Source: an uncultured bacterium
GTDB lineage: Bacteria > Bacillota > Clostridia > Oscillospirales > Acutalibacteraceae
DNA length: 12,583 nucleotides
Direction of reading: 5' to 3'
NCBI GenBank assembly: GCA_905215055.1
Contig: CAJMOH010000064.1
Span: 1-12,583, forward strand
Below, one piece after another: positions 1-7,067 of the stretch. How positions within the stretch are numbered: the first letter of the stretch is position 1; each line of letters begins with the position of its first letter. Both the position numbers and the translations under genes were made by a program. The notes under the pieces were generated by a model. It searched no databases and was not told where the DNA came from. It saw only the letters and a program-made list of their open reading frames with translations.

Positions 1-285
1 AACAAGCTGCCCCAGGACATTGAGGAGCGAGATGTCATTGTTTTGGATCCCATGCTGGCCACTGGCGGCTCCGCCATTGACGCCATCACCATTGTCAAGC
101 GCAGCCATCCCAAAAGCATTAAGTTTATGTGCATCATTGCGGCGCCGGAAGGCCTGAAGGCTTTGACCGAAGCCCATCCCGACGTGCAGATCTACTGTGC
201 CGCGGTGGACGAATGCCTGAATGAAAACGGCTATATTCTTCCTGGCCTGGGAGACGCCGGCGACCGGATTTTCGGCACACTGTAA
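1..285 (+). CDS. upp: Uracil phosphoribosyltransferase, 3' part
   Basis: This is the C-terminal part of a cytosolic enzyme that makes UMP from uracil and PRPP in pyrimidine salvage. The gene is cut by the window edge, and the frame is open from base 1 to the TAA at 283-285. What is present is 94 codons; the family is usually about 209 residues, so somewhat less than half is here. The PRPP-binding loop is visible as VLDPMLATGGSA (residues about 14-25 of the fragment), preceded by the typical LPQDIEERDV segment. The C terminus has the uracil-binding GLGDAGDRIFGT signature. No upstream context is visible, and an intrinsic terminator follows 61 bases after the stop, so this gene ends its own transcription unit. 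Nothing looks damaged. Identification is firm from the two motifs and from the length of the tail. Confidence 0.95.
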   Translation, partial: NKLPQDIEERDVIVLDPMLATGGSAIDAITIVKRSHPKSIKFMCIIAAPEGLKALTEAHPDVQIYCAAVDECLNENGYILPGLGDAGDRIFGTL

Positions 286-346
286 CAAGGCCGTGCCTTT
301 GCAAAACTGAAAACGCAGAATCCACGGAGAGTATTAGATCCGCTGG

Positions 347-392
347 AAAAAAGCGTGCCGCGGACAAAACTGTTTCGCGGCGCGCTTTTTTT
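347..392 (+). terminator. Intrinsic terminator after upp
   Basis: A 10-bp stem (353-362 with 376-385, one G-U pair in RNA) closes a 13-nt loop and is followed by seven T at 386-392. Six A at 347-352 precede the stem, so the element could also work for transcription from the other side. It separates upp from the next promoter at 427-455. Confidence 0.88.
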
Positions 393-426
393 CATGATTC
401 TGGAATTGTGAATTTTTTTCGTCCCC

Positions 427-455
427 TTTCCATTACCGGAAGGATGTGGTATACT
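427..455 (+). promoter_or_regulatory. SigA-type promoter upstream of yfmF
   Basis: A -35-like TTTCCA (427-432) lies 17 nt ahead of a -10 box TATACT (450-455). TGG directly ahead of the -10 gives an extended -10 (TGN). It sits downstream of the upp terminator and is the only convincing promoter before the yfmF-recN series, so it probably drives that whole group. Transcription would begin near 461-463, leaving a leader of about 170 nt before the yfmF start. Confidence 0.72.
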
Positions 456-630
456 AAGACCTTGATAGAGCATATTTATGCAGTCTCGCGCGGCACGCCG
501 CTGTGGAGTGGCTTCCTTTTCGGACAGAGTCCATGAAAAAAAGACGCTTGGAAGGACAGTCTCTGCTCTTTGCGGTGAGGGTGGCGGAAGAAACTGCCTT
601 ATGCCATTTTTCTTCGGGAAGGATCGCACA
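456..630 (+). other. Long 5' leader of the yfmF operon; no known RNA family recognised
   Basis: The gene-free stretch 286-630 holds the upp terminator, the promoter and then this leader. I could not match the leader to a riboswitch, T-box, 6S or SRP RNA. Only short hairpins are visible, such as gcgg/ccgc at about 489-500 and ggac/gtcc at about 522-532. The yfmF Shine-Dalgarno (gggaagga, about 616-623) ends the region. The yfmF frame is open back to an ATG at 478, but the residues that would be added do not resemble the family. Confidence 0.4.
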
Positions 631-634
631 ATGA
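533..634 (+). CDS. Possible 33-codon upstream ORF, coupled to yfmF by ATGA overlap
   Basis: An ATG at 533 opens a 33-codon frame that ends in TGA at 632-634. The stop overlaps the yfmF ATG (631-633) as ATGA, the usual geometry of translational coupling. The product starts MKKRRLEGQ and has no recognisable domain, signal peptide or membrane segment. A weak purine stretch (ggacagag, about 522-529) lies just upstream. It could be a leader peptide, but an open frame this short occurs easily by chance and I have no conservation evidence. The overlap with the yfmF start is the only reason to record it. Confidence 0.2.
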   Translation: MKKRRLEGQSLLFAVRVAEETALCHFSSGRIAQ

Positions 635-1899
635 TGAGTGAAATGAACACGCAGCCTCTCAGCGAAGCTGTCACGCTGCACACCTTTACAGACTCGCGCT
701 TTAAAACCGTGAAGGTTTCGGTGAATATATTTCTCCCTCTGCGGGGAGAGAACGCCGCCCGAAACGCTATTTTGCCAGCTCTGGTCACCTGGGCTTCCAA
801 AAAATATCCCGATCCCATTGCTCTAAACCGCCGCCTGGCGGAGCTTTATGGGGCTTCTCTAACCAGCAGCGTCCAGAAGATCGGCGGCTTTCAGGTGTTG
901 AATCTATCCGCAGTGGGGCTTTCCAACCGGTATGCCTTTGGCGGAGAAGATATGCTGGCCCAGCTGACAGGGCTGCTTTTTGACATGCTGTTTGATCCCT
1001 TACGGGACCAGGAGGGCCTGTTTCCCCTGGAGGGCTTCCGGCAGAAGCAGCGGGCCTTGCTGGAGGCGCTGGACGCGGAATATAACGACAAGGGGGCTTA
1101 TGCCCATCGCCGCTGTGAAGAGCTTGTTTTTGCCGGACAGAGCGCGGCCCTCAACCCCTATGGAACCAAAGAGGAAATCGCCGCCCTGGACAGAAAGGCT
1201 GTTACCCAGGCCTGGGAAGAAATCCTCCACACCGCCCGTTTTGAGATCTTTGTACTGGGAGACTGTTCTCCCCAGCCAGAGCTGTTTGCCCGCCGTTTCG
1301 CGGGAGTGGGCGGGGCGGTGCCTTTGGAAATTCTCCCCTTTGAAGCGCCTCAAGAGCTGCGCCGCGCCACAGAGGAGCAGCCCCTTTCCCAGTCCAAGCT
1401 TTCCATGGGCTTCCGGCTGGACTACAAGCCGGAGGAGAAGCCTGTGATCCGCCTGATGTCCGCTGTGCTGGGCGGTGTTCCCAGTTCCAAGCTTTTCCAA
1501 AATGTGCGGGAGAAGATGAGCCTTTGCTATTACTGCTCCACAGGTCTTTACGCCAACAGCCGGGCCTTGTTCATTTCCAGCGGAGTGGAAACTGAAAATC
1601 TGCGGCGAACGGAAGAGGCCATCTATCAGCAAATTGAAGCCTTGCAGCGGGGAGAGCTTTCCGAGGAGGAACTGCTTTCCGCCAAGCTGGCCCTTTGCAA
1701 TTCCAACCGGTCCGTAACGGACTCTCTTTTCGCCATCGAAAATTCCTATTTGGGCCAGCTGATGGGGGGAACCATTCTTTCTCCCCAGGAAACCATTGAC
1801 CAGATTCTGTCCTGCACCCGAGAGCAAGTGATAGAAGCGGCAACAAGGCTGTGTCCTGCGGCAGTGTATACCTTGAAGGGGGGCGGTGTTCGTGGATAA
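631..1899 (+). CDS. yfmF: M16 peptidase-like protein without zinc site, YfmF (YmfF) family
   Basis: The product is 422 residues and has the fold of M16 (insulinase/pitrilysin-like) peptidases. It lacks the HxxEH zinc motif: the matching stretch around residues 46-60 (NAILPALVTWASKKY) has no His-Glu pair. The C-terminal half keeps the Arg/Tyr element of M16 partners in KLFQNVREKMSLCYY (R293, Y300/Y301), so it is probably the non-catalytic half of a heterodimer with the next gene. In B. subtilis the homologous pair is ymfF/ymfH; current family names tie them to the EF-P 5-aminopentanol modification, and AlbE/AlbF of subtilosin maturation are relatives. The start at 631 follows a strong gggaagga site 7 nt away and gives the usual length; ATGs at 478 and 601 lack a good ribosome site. 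It overlaps yfmH by 8 nt. The M16 fold is well supported; the EF-P link is from family naming only. Confidence 0.82.
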   Translation: MMSEMNTQPLSEAVTLHTFTDSRFKTVKVSVNIFLPLRGENAARNAILPALVTWASKKYPDPIALNRRLAELYGASLTSSVQKIGGFQVLNLSAVGLSNRYAFGGEDMLAQLTGLLFDMLFDPLRDQEGLFPLEGFRQKQRALLEALDAEYNDKGAYAHRRCEELVFAGQSAALNPYGTKEEIAALDRKAVTQAWEEILHTARFEIFVLGDCSPQPELFARRFAGVGGAVPLEILPFEAPQELRRATEEQPLSQSKLSMGFRLDYKPEEKPVIRLMSAVLGGVPSSKLFQNVREKMSLCYYCSTGLYANSRALFISSGVETENLRRTEEAIYQQIEALQRGELSEEELLSAKLALCNSNRSVTDSLFAIENSYLGQLMGGTILSPQETIDQILSCTREQVIEAATRLCPAAVYTLKGGGVRG

Positions 1900-3181
1900 T
1901 ACTATGAGGGAAATTACAGGCAGGCTGGCGGGGGACAGCTACTATCAGATCAAGCACCCCTCCGGCCTTACTATTTTGCTGTACCCCAAGGAGGGCTTTA
2001 GCACCACCTATGCCATGCTTGGCACCCGGTATGGCTCCATTGACAGCTGCTTCCAGCGCAGCGACGAAACCGCGCCGGAGACTGTCCCGGATGGCATCGC
2101 CCACTACCTGGAGCACAAGCTCTTTGAAAGTGAGGACGGCGATGCCTTTGAACGGTACTCCAAAACAGGAGCCAGCGCCAACGCTTTTACCTCCTTTGAA
2201 TACACCTGCTACCTGTTTTCCTGCACGGACAAGCTGGAGGAATCCCTGGAAATTCTGCTGGACTTTGTACAGTCCCCCTACTTTACAGAGGCAACCGTCC
2301 AGAAGGAGCAGGGAATCATCGGACAGGAAATTAAAATGTATGACGACGACCCCCAGTGGCGGGTGATGTTTAACTATCTCAAGGCCATGTACCACAGTCA
2401 TCCTATTCAACAGGACATTGCCGGCACGGTGGAGAGCATTTCCCACATCACCCCGGAGCTGCTCTACCGCTGCTATGACACCTTTTATAACTTGGGGAAT
2501 ATGGTGTTGACCCTGGCTGGAAACCTGGACGTTCAGAAGGTGCTCCAGGTTTGCGGCAGACTTTTAAAGCCTTCCACGCCGGTGACAGTGCGGCGCGTGA
2601 TCCCGCCGGAGCCGGATTCGGTGGTCCGGCCCCAGGTGGAGGAACGTCTGTCTGTGGCGCTGCCGCTGTTCCAGTTTGGCTTTAAGGAGCCGGGTGCGGA
2701 CAGTCCTCGCGGCGAACGGGACGTGGCCGCCGTGGAGGTTCTCCTAGAGACCATGGCTTCCGAGTCCTCGCCCCTGTATCAAAGCCTTTTGAAGAAGGGG
2801 CTGATTAACGAATCAAGCTTTTCCTACGAATATTTTGAGGGAGCGGGCTTTGCCACCGTCATGTTCTCCGGGGAGTCCAAGGACCCTCAAGGAGTGGCCC
2901 AAGCCATTTTGCGGGAGGCGGAGCGCTTCCGGCAGGAGGGTATTCCGCCGGAGGCCTTTGAGAGAGCCAAGCGGTCTCTCTATGGAGAGATGGTTTCCGC
3001 TTTGAACAGCCCGGGAAGCATTGCCAACGGCCTTGTCGCCATGACGCTGAAGGGCCGTGAGCTTTTTACCTATATTGACGCTTTGGCCAGCCTGCGGCCA
3101 GAGGATGGAGAGGAAAAGCTGCATAGAATTTTCCAGAAGGAACAAAGCGTGCTTTCTGCCATTCTTCCCTTGGAATCATAA
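1892..3181 (+). CDS. yfmH: M16 zinc peptidase, YfmH (YmfH) family
   Basis: This is a 429-residue M16 metallopeptidase, the catalytic partner of YfmF. The inverted zinc motif HYLEH is at residues 71-75 (H71, E74, H75), followed by the typical KLFES. The third zinc ligand is expected in EQGIIGQEI (E139/E146, about 70 residues on), the normal spacing. ASANAFTSFEYTCY (94-107) is a conserved substrate-groove segment. The C-terminal half (LYQSLLKKGLINES) lacks the Arg of the R/Y element that YfmF retains, so the active site seems shared between the two proteins. The GTG at 1892 is preferred: aagggggg at 1876-1883 lies 8 nt ahead, whereas the GTG at 1886 is too close and the ATG at 1904 too far. Translation is probably coupled to yfmF through the overlap. 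The substrate is unknown; an EF-P modification role is inferred from the family name. Confidence 0.85.
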   Translation: MDNTMREITGRLAGDSYYQIKHPSGLTILLYPKEGFSTTYAMLGTRYGSIDSCFQRSDETAPETVPDGIAHYLEHKLFESEDGDAFERYSKTGASANAFTSFEYTCYLFSCTDKLEESLEILLDFVQSPYFTEATVQKEQGIIGQEIKMYDDDPQWRVMFNYLKAMYHSHPIQQDIAGTVESISHITPELLYRCYDTFYNLGNMVLTLAGNLDVQKVLQVCGRLLKPSTPVTVRRVIPPEPDSVVRPQVEERLSVALPLFQFGFKEPGADSPRGERDVAAVEVLLETMASESSPLYQSLLKKGLINESSFSYEYFEGAGFATVMFSGESKDPQGVAQAILREAERFRQEGIPPEAFERAKRSLYGEMVSALNSPGSIANGLVAMTLKGRELFTYIDALASLRPEDGEEKLHRIFQKEQSVLSAILPLES

Positions 3182-3186
3182 AAACG

Positions 3187-3200
3187 CGGCGGATCCGCCG
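3187..3200 (+). repeat. 14-nt perfect palindrome ahead of the lgt ribosome site
   Basis: CGGCGGATCCGCCG is a perfect inverted repeat in the 36-nt gap between yfmH and lgt. In RNA it gives a GC-rich 5-bp stem with a GATC loop, ending three bases before the lgt Shine-Dalgarno (aggagga). It has no T run, so it is not a terminator. It might protect an mRNA end or tune lgt translation. Confidence 0.5.
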
Positions 3201-3217
3201 GTTAGGAGGAATTTTAC

Positions 3218-4282
3218 ATGACTCATCAAATCACCTTTCCACACCTTGGCTTGGAATTTACAGTAAACACAGTGGCTTTTTCCATTGGCAGCTTTCACGT
3301 TTACTGGTATGGAATCATCATCGCGGTAGGATTTTTGCTGGCGCTGGCATATGCCAGCTTCAGCTGCAAAAAGATGAACATTGACATCAACCGGCTTTTT
3401 GATGTAGTGATCGTCGGCTTGATTGCCGGTGTGATCTTTGCCAGGCTGTTTTATGTGGTCTTTTATCCCGGAGACAAATATTTGGAAAATCCCATGGAAA
3501 TTTTCCAAATTCACGACGGCGGCCTGGCCATTTACGGCGGGCTGATCGGTGCCGTGGTCTTTGGCGGCTTGATGGCCAAGATCCGCAAAATGAAGGTGGC
3601 GGCTGTGCTGGATATTGCCTCTCTGGGATTTCTCATCGGCCAGGGAGTGGGCCGCTGGGGAAACTTTATCAATCAGGAGGCTTTTGGCAGCGCTACGGAT
3701 TTGCCCTGGGGTATGCACAGCGACAATACCGCCCTGGTGGTGGAGGGCAATGTGCATCCCTGCTTCCTGTATGAATCCCTTCTGTGCCTGCTGGGATTTG
3801 TGCTGCTGCACCTCTTTACCAGAAAGCTTCGCCGCTATGACGGCCAGACCTTCCTGCTGTACATTGTGTGGTATGGCGCCTGCCGGTTCTTTATCGAGGG
3901 CCTGCGGACAGACAGCCTGATGATCCCCGGCACGGGACTGCGGGTGTCTCAGGTGATTGCGGCGGTGTGCGTTGTGGCTGGCGTGGTCCTGCTGATCCTG
4001 TTCCGGCACAAAACCAGCCTGACTGGCTGCGGGGACCCCCATGTGATGGAATCTGTGGGCTTGGAGAAGGAAGCCGCCCCCGTGGAGGAGGAGACCCATA
4101 CGGCAAGCACCATTTTTGGCGATTTGCCCGAAGAGGAAATTCAGGAAATTTTTGGAGAGCTTCACCGGGCCGAGAACGCCGGAGTCTCTCCGGAAGAGGA
4201 GAAGCCGGAAAAAGAAGCGGAAAAGAATTCGCCCGCTGAAGAACAGCCGGAAACAAACGAGAAGGAAAAGGAACAATCTTGA
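3218..4282 (+). CDS. lgt: Prolipoprotein diacylglyceryl transferase with acidic C-terminal tail
   Basis: Lgt moves the diacylglyceryl group of phosphatidylglycerol to the lipobox Cys of prolipoproteins in the cytoplasmic membrane, the first step of lipoprotein maturation. Seen here: N-terminal membrane segments (about 28-48 and 62-83), the HDGGLAIYGGLIG motif (99-111, with the conserved His), the Lgt signature GRWGNFINQEAFG (145-157), and YGACRFFIEGLRTD (219-232), which carries the conserved C-terminal Arg residues. The core ends at about residue 265 after a last hydrophobic stretch (247-262). A further 90 or so residues are rich in Glu, Lys and Pro, giving 354 in total against roughly 260-300 for typical members. 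The tail holds two related IFGDL/IFGEL stretches at about 299-314. The start has a clear aggagga site. The core call is firm; the tail's role is unknown. Confidence 0.95.
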   Translation: MTHQITFPHLGLEFTVNTVAFSIGSFHVYWYGIIIAVGFLLALAYASFSCKKMNIDINRLFDVVIVGLIAGVIFARLFYVVFYPGDKYLENPMEIFQIHDGGLAIYGGLIGAVVFGGLMAKIRKMKVAAVLDIASLGFLIGQGVGRWGNFINQEAFGSATDLPWGMHSDNTALVVEGNVHPCFLYESLLCLLGFVLLHLFTRKLRRYDGQTFLLYIVWYGACRFFIEGLRTDSLMIPGTGLRVSQVIAAVCVVAGVVLLILFRHKTSLTGCGDPHVMESVGLEKEAAPVEEETHTASTIFGDLPEEEIQEIFGELHRAENAGVSPEEEKPEKEAEKNSPAEEQPETNEKEKEQS

Positions 4283-4301
4283 CGGAAGGAAGGATTTTAA
4301 A

Positions 4302-5156
4302 ATGGCAACACGGATGGATGGAAAGGCTGTCTCCGCGCAGGTGAAGGAAACGGTGGCCCTGGAGGTAGAAGCCCTGAAGCAGCAGGGCCTGTGTCCCGGA
4401 TTGGCAGTTGTGATCGTGGGGGACGACCCCGCGTCTCGAATTTATGTAAACAACAAAAAGAAGGCCTGCCAGGCGACGGGGATTCACTCGGAGGAGTACG
4501 CTTTGCCTGCCTCCACCACCCAGGAAGAACTGCTGGCTCTAGTGGAAGAGCTAAACCACAAGAAGGAAATTCACGGGATTTTGGTCCAGTCCCCCTTGCC
4601 GGATGGTTTGGATGAAAAAGCCGTGGTAGAGGCCATTTCCCCCGAAAAGGATGTGGACGCGTTTCATGCCTATAACGTGGGAAAGATCATGATTGGGGAC
4701 TATCACTTTCTGCCCTGCACGCCCGCCGGAATCATGGAGCTTTTGCGGGCCTATGGCATCTCGGCCGGGGGAAAGCGCTGCGTGGTGATTGGCCGCAGCA
4801 ACATTGTGGGCAAGCCCATGGCGATGCTGCTGCTCCACGAGAACGGCACCGTGACCATCTGCCACAGCCGCACCCAAAATCTGCCGGAAATTACCCGGCA
4901 GGCAGAGATCCTGGTTTCCGCCGTGGGAAAAAGCCATTTTGTCACAGCAGATATGGTGGCGCCTGGGGCCGTTGTCATTGATGTGGGCATGAATCGGGAT
5001 GAAAACGGAAAGCTCTGCGGCGACGTGGATTTTCAGGCGGTAGAGCCTATTGCCTCTTACATCACTCCGGTGCCAGGTGGCGTTGGCCCCATGACAATCG
5101 CCATGCTGCTGAAAAATACGGTCACAGCTGCCAAGCTGCAAAACGGACTGCTTTGA
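4302..5156 (+). CDS. folD: Bifunctional methylene-THF dehydrogenase / methenyl-THF cyclohydrolase
   Basis: FolD interconverts 5,10-methylene-, 5,10-methenyl- and 10-formyl-tetrahydrofolate in the cytosol using NADP(H), supplying one-carbon units for purines and formyl-Met. The 284-residue length is normal. Motifs in order: YVNNKKKAC (48-56) with the Y-x3-K catalytic pair Y48/K52, QSPLPDG (96-102), PEKDVDAF (114-121), the NAD(P) loop GRSNIVGKP (164-172), and TPVPGGVGPMT (255-265). The ATG at 4302 is 19 nt after the lgt stop and follows a ggaaggaagga site. The frame is open further upstream, but that part lies within lgt and does not resemble FolD. It is followed at once by dxs, with none of the xseA, xseB and ispA genes that stand between them in B. 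subtilis. Confidence 0.96.
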   Translation: MATRMDGKAVSAQVKETVALEVEALKQQGLCPGLAVVIVGDDPASRIYVNNKKKACQATGIHSEEYALPASTTQEELLALVEELNHKKEIHGILVQSPLPDGLDEKAVVEAISPEKDVDAFHAYNVGKIMIGDYHFLPCTPAGIMELLRAYGISAGGKRCVVIGRSNIVGKPMAMLLLHENGTVTICHSRTQNLPEITRQAEILVSAVGKSHFVTADMVAPGAVVIDVGMNRDENGKLCGDVDFQAVEPIASYITPVPGGVGPMTIAMLLKNTVTAAKLQNGLL

Positions 5157-5177
5157 CCGGACGGGAGTTGTCTCTTT

Positions 5178-7067
5178 ATGGCAAGTTTGCTGGAACAGAT
5201 CCATTCCCCAGCGGATGTAAAACGTTTGGGGGAGGAAGAGCTGACCGCTCTGTGCGAGGAAATGCGTCAGGCCATTATTGACACTGTCTCCGCCAACGGC
5301 GGGCATTTGGCCTCCAATCTGGGCGTGGTAGAGCTTACTGTGGCCCTGGGACTGGCCTTTTCTCCGCCTCAGGACACCATTGTCTGGGATGTGGGCCATC
5401 AAAGCTATCCCTATAAGCTGTTGACAGGCCGGTATCCCCAGTTTTCCACCATTCGGAAGGAGGGGGGACTGGCTGGGTTCCCCTGCCGGGAGGAAAGCCC
5501 CTACGATATGTTTACCTGCGGTCACAGCAGCGCCTCCATTTCCTCTGCCTTGGGTGTTTCCGAAGCCAATTTTTTGCAGGGCAAGGAAGGATATGTGGTG
5601 GCGGTAATCGGGGACGGCGCCCTCACCGGCGGCCTGGCCTATGAGGGCTTGAATAACGCCGGGCGTATTCATCGCAACTTGATTGTGATCCTCAATGACA
5701 ATACCATGTCCATTTCTAAAAACGTGGGGTCTATTGCCCGCTATCTCAACCATATCCGCACCAAGCCGGGCTATATCAAGACAAAAAACAGGATGGAGCG
5801 CTCTCTGCAAAGGCTCCCCGCGGTAGGGCCTGCCATTGCTGGCTGGCTGCGCGGGGTAAAGCGGGGGATCAAGCGGCTGTTTTACAATACCACCATTTTT
5901 GAGGACATGGGCTTTGCCTATTACGGTCCCTTTGACGGCCACAACATCAAGGAGCTGGCGGAAACTCTGGAAACCGTCAAGCTGATTCACAAGCCGGTGC
6001 TGCTTCATGTGAGGACCTATAAGGGAAAGGGCTATCAGTACGCGGAGCAGGACCCCTCTATCTATCACGGCCTTTCCGGCTTTGACGTGATAACAGGAAA
6101 CACAGGGGAAAAATCTCAAAGCTTTTCCGATGAATTCGGTCAGACCCTCTGTGCCCTGGCCCGAAAAAATGAAAAACTCTGCGCCATCACAGCCGCCATG
6201 CAAAACGGCACGGGACTGAGCGCTTTTCGCGAGGAATTCCGCAGCCGCTTTTTCGACGTGGGCATTTCCGAGGAGCATGCCGTCACCTTTGCCGGCGGCT
6301 TGGCCGCCGGAGGGATGCTCCCTGTTTTCGCGGTGTACTCCACCTTTTTGCAGCGGGCCTATGATGAGCTGATTCACGATGTGTCCATGCAGAACACCAA
6401 GGTGATTTTAGCCATTGACCGGGCCGGCGTGGTAGGGGAGGACGGGAAAACCCATCAGGGCGTGTTCGACGCCGCGTATCTGCAAACCATTCCCAACGCC
6501 ACGGTGTATTCTCCTGCCTATTTCATGGAGCTTCGCACGCAGCTGACCTATTTGGTGGAGGAAGGCCGGGGGCTTTGCGCCATCCGCTATCCCCGTGGAA
6601 AGGAACTGTATAAACCTGCCTGGTTCCAAAGCACCGCGGCTTCTGTCAGCGTGTGGGGGGATGGTTCCGCCAGCGTGTGCCTTGTCACCTATGGCCGGGT
6701 GTTTTCCTTTGCCGCCGAATGTAAGGAGCGGCTGGAAAAAGACGGCATTTCCGTCAGATTGGTCAAGCTGAACCGTATGATCCCCGTGGACCCTGAAGCG
6801 GTAGAAGCCGCCTTGCCCTGCGGGCAGGTGTTCTTTTTGGAGGAGGGCGTACAGCGGGGTGGAATTGGAGAGCATTTTGGCTTTTTGCTGGAGCAGGCCG
6901 GCTTTGAAGGAGCATTTCACCTGCGGGCAATCCGAGATCCTTATATCAAACACGCGCCGATGTTCCGCTCCTTGGAAACGCTGGGCTTAAACACAGACGG
7001 CATAGAGGCTCTGGTCCGGGGTGCGCTGGAGAACAAAAAAGGAGAAGGCCATGAAGAAACGGCTTGA
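5178..7067 (+). CDS. dxs: 1-deoxy-D-xylulose-5-phosphate synthase
   Basis: Dxs joins pyruvate and glyceraldehyde 3-phosphate with thiamine diphosphate to make DXP, the entry step of the MEP isoprenoid pathway and a precursor of thiamine and pyridoxal. The length, 629 residues, is standard. Visible: GGHLASNLG (41-49), DVGHQSYPYK (71-80), the ThDP/Mg motif GDGALTGG (145-152) with the downstream NDN at 173-175, the Glu-His pair SEEHAVTFAGG (364-374) with the cofactor-activating Glu, and DRAGVVGEDGKTHQG (414-428). Residue 79 is Tyr where many members have His (GHQAYPHK); the importance of this is unclear. The start lies 21 nt after folD with a modest cgggag site. The end overlaps tlyA by 17 nt, which points to coupled translation. 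Confidence 0.96.
   Translation: MASLLEQIHSPADVKRLGEEELTALCEEMRQAIIDTVSANGGHLASNLGVVELTVALGLAFSPPQDTIVWDVGHQSYPYKLLTGRYPQFSTIRKEGGLAGFPCREESPYDMFTCGHSSASISSALGVSEANFLQGKEGYVVAVIGDGALTGGLAYEGLNNAGRIHRNLIVILNDNTMSISKNVGSIARYLNHIRTKPGYIKTKNRMERSLQRLPAVGPAIAGWLRGVKRGIKRLFYNTTIFEDMGFAYYGPFDGHNIKELAETLETVKLIHKPVLLHVRTYKGKGYQYAEQDPSIYHGLSGFDVITGNTGEKSQSFSDEFGQTLCALARKNEKLCAITAAMQNGTGLSAFREEFRSRFFDVGISEEHAVTFAGGLAAGGMLPVFAVYSTFLQRAYDELIHDVSMQNTKVILAIDRAGVVGEDGKTHQGVFDAAYLQTIPNATVYSPAYFMELRTQLTYLVEEGRGLCAIRYPRGKELYKPAWFQSTAASVSVWGDGSASVCLVTYGRVFSFAAECKERLEKDGISVRLVKLNRMIPVDPEAVEAALPCGQVFFLEEGVQRGGIGEHFGFLLEQAGFEGAFHLRAIRDPYIKHAPMFRSLETLGLNTDGIEALVRGALENKKGEGHEETA

Noticed and set aside
286..301. Small hairpin aaggc/gcctt right after the upp stop as a terminator
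   Set aside because: The stem is only 5 bp with a 3-nt loop and there is no U tract; the element at 347-392 is far better.
478..630. A longer N terminus for yfmF starting at ATG 478 or 601
   Set aside because: The extra residues do not resemble the M16 family, those starts lack a good ribosome site, and 631 has one at proper spacing with the expected protein length.
456..630. 6S RNA, SRP RNA or a known riboswitch in the yfmF leader
   Set aside because: None of the conserved sequence marks could be found (for example the SRP GGAAG-type loop in context), and the ends do not pair into a long rod as in 6S RNA.
3176..4276. A 366-codon minus-strand frame covering lgt
   Set aside because: It mirrors the lgt coding region almost exactly and its product is His/Gln-rich low-information sequence, as expected from the complement of a membrane-protein gene.
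4551..6377. A 608-codon open frame on the minus strand across folD and dxs
   Set aside because: It lies opposite two strongly identified genes, has no ribosome site or known motif, and reflects codon bias of the + strand genes.
7021..7050. GTG at 7021 as the tlyA start
   Set aside because: It has no ribosome site, would overlap dxs further, and the ATG at 7051 has aaaaggaga in place and the family's normal N terminus.
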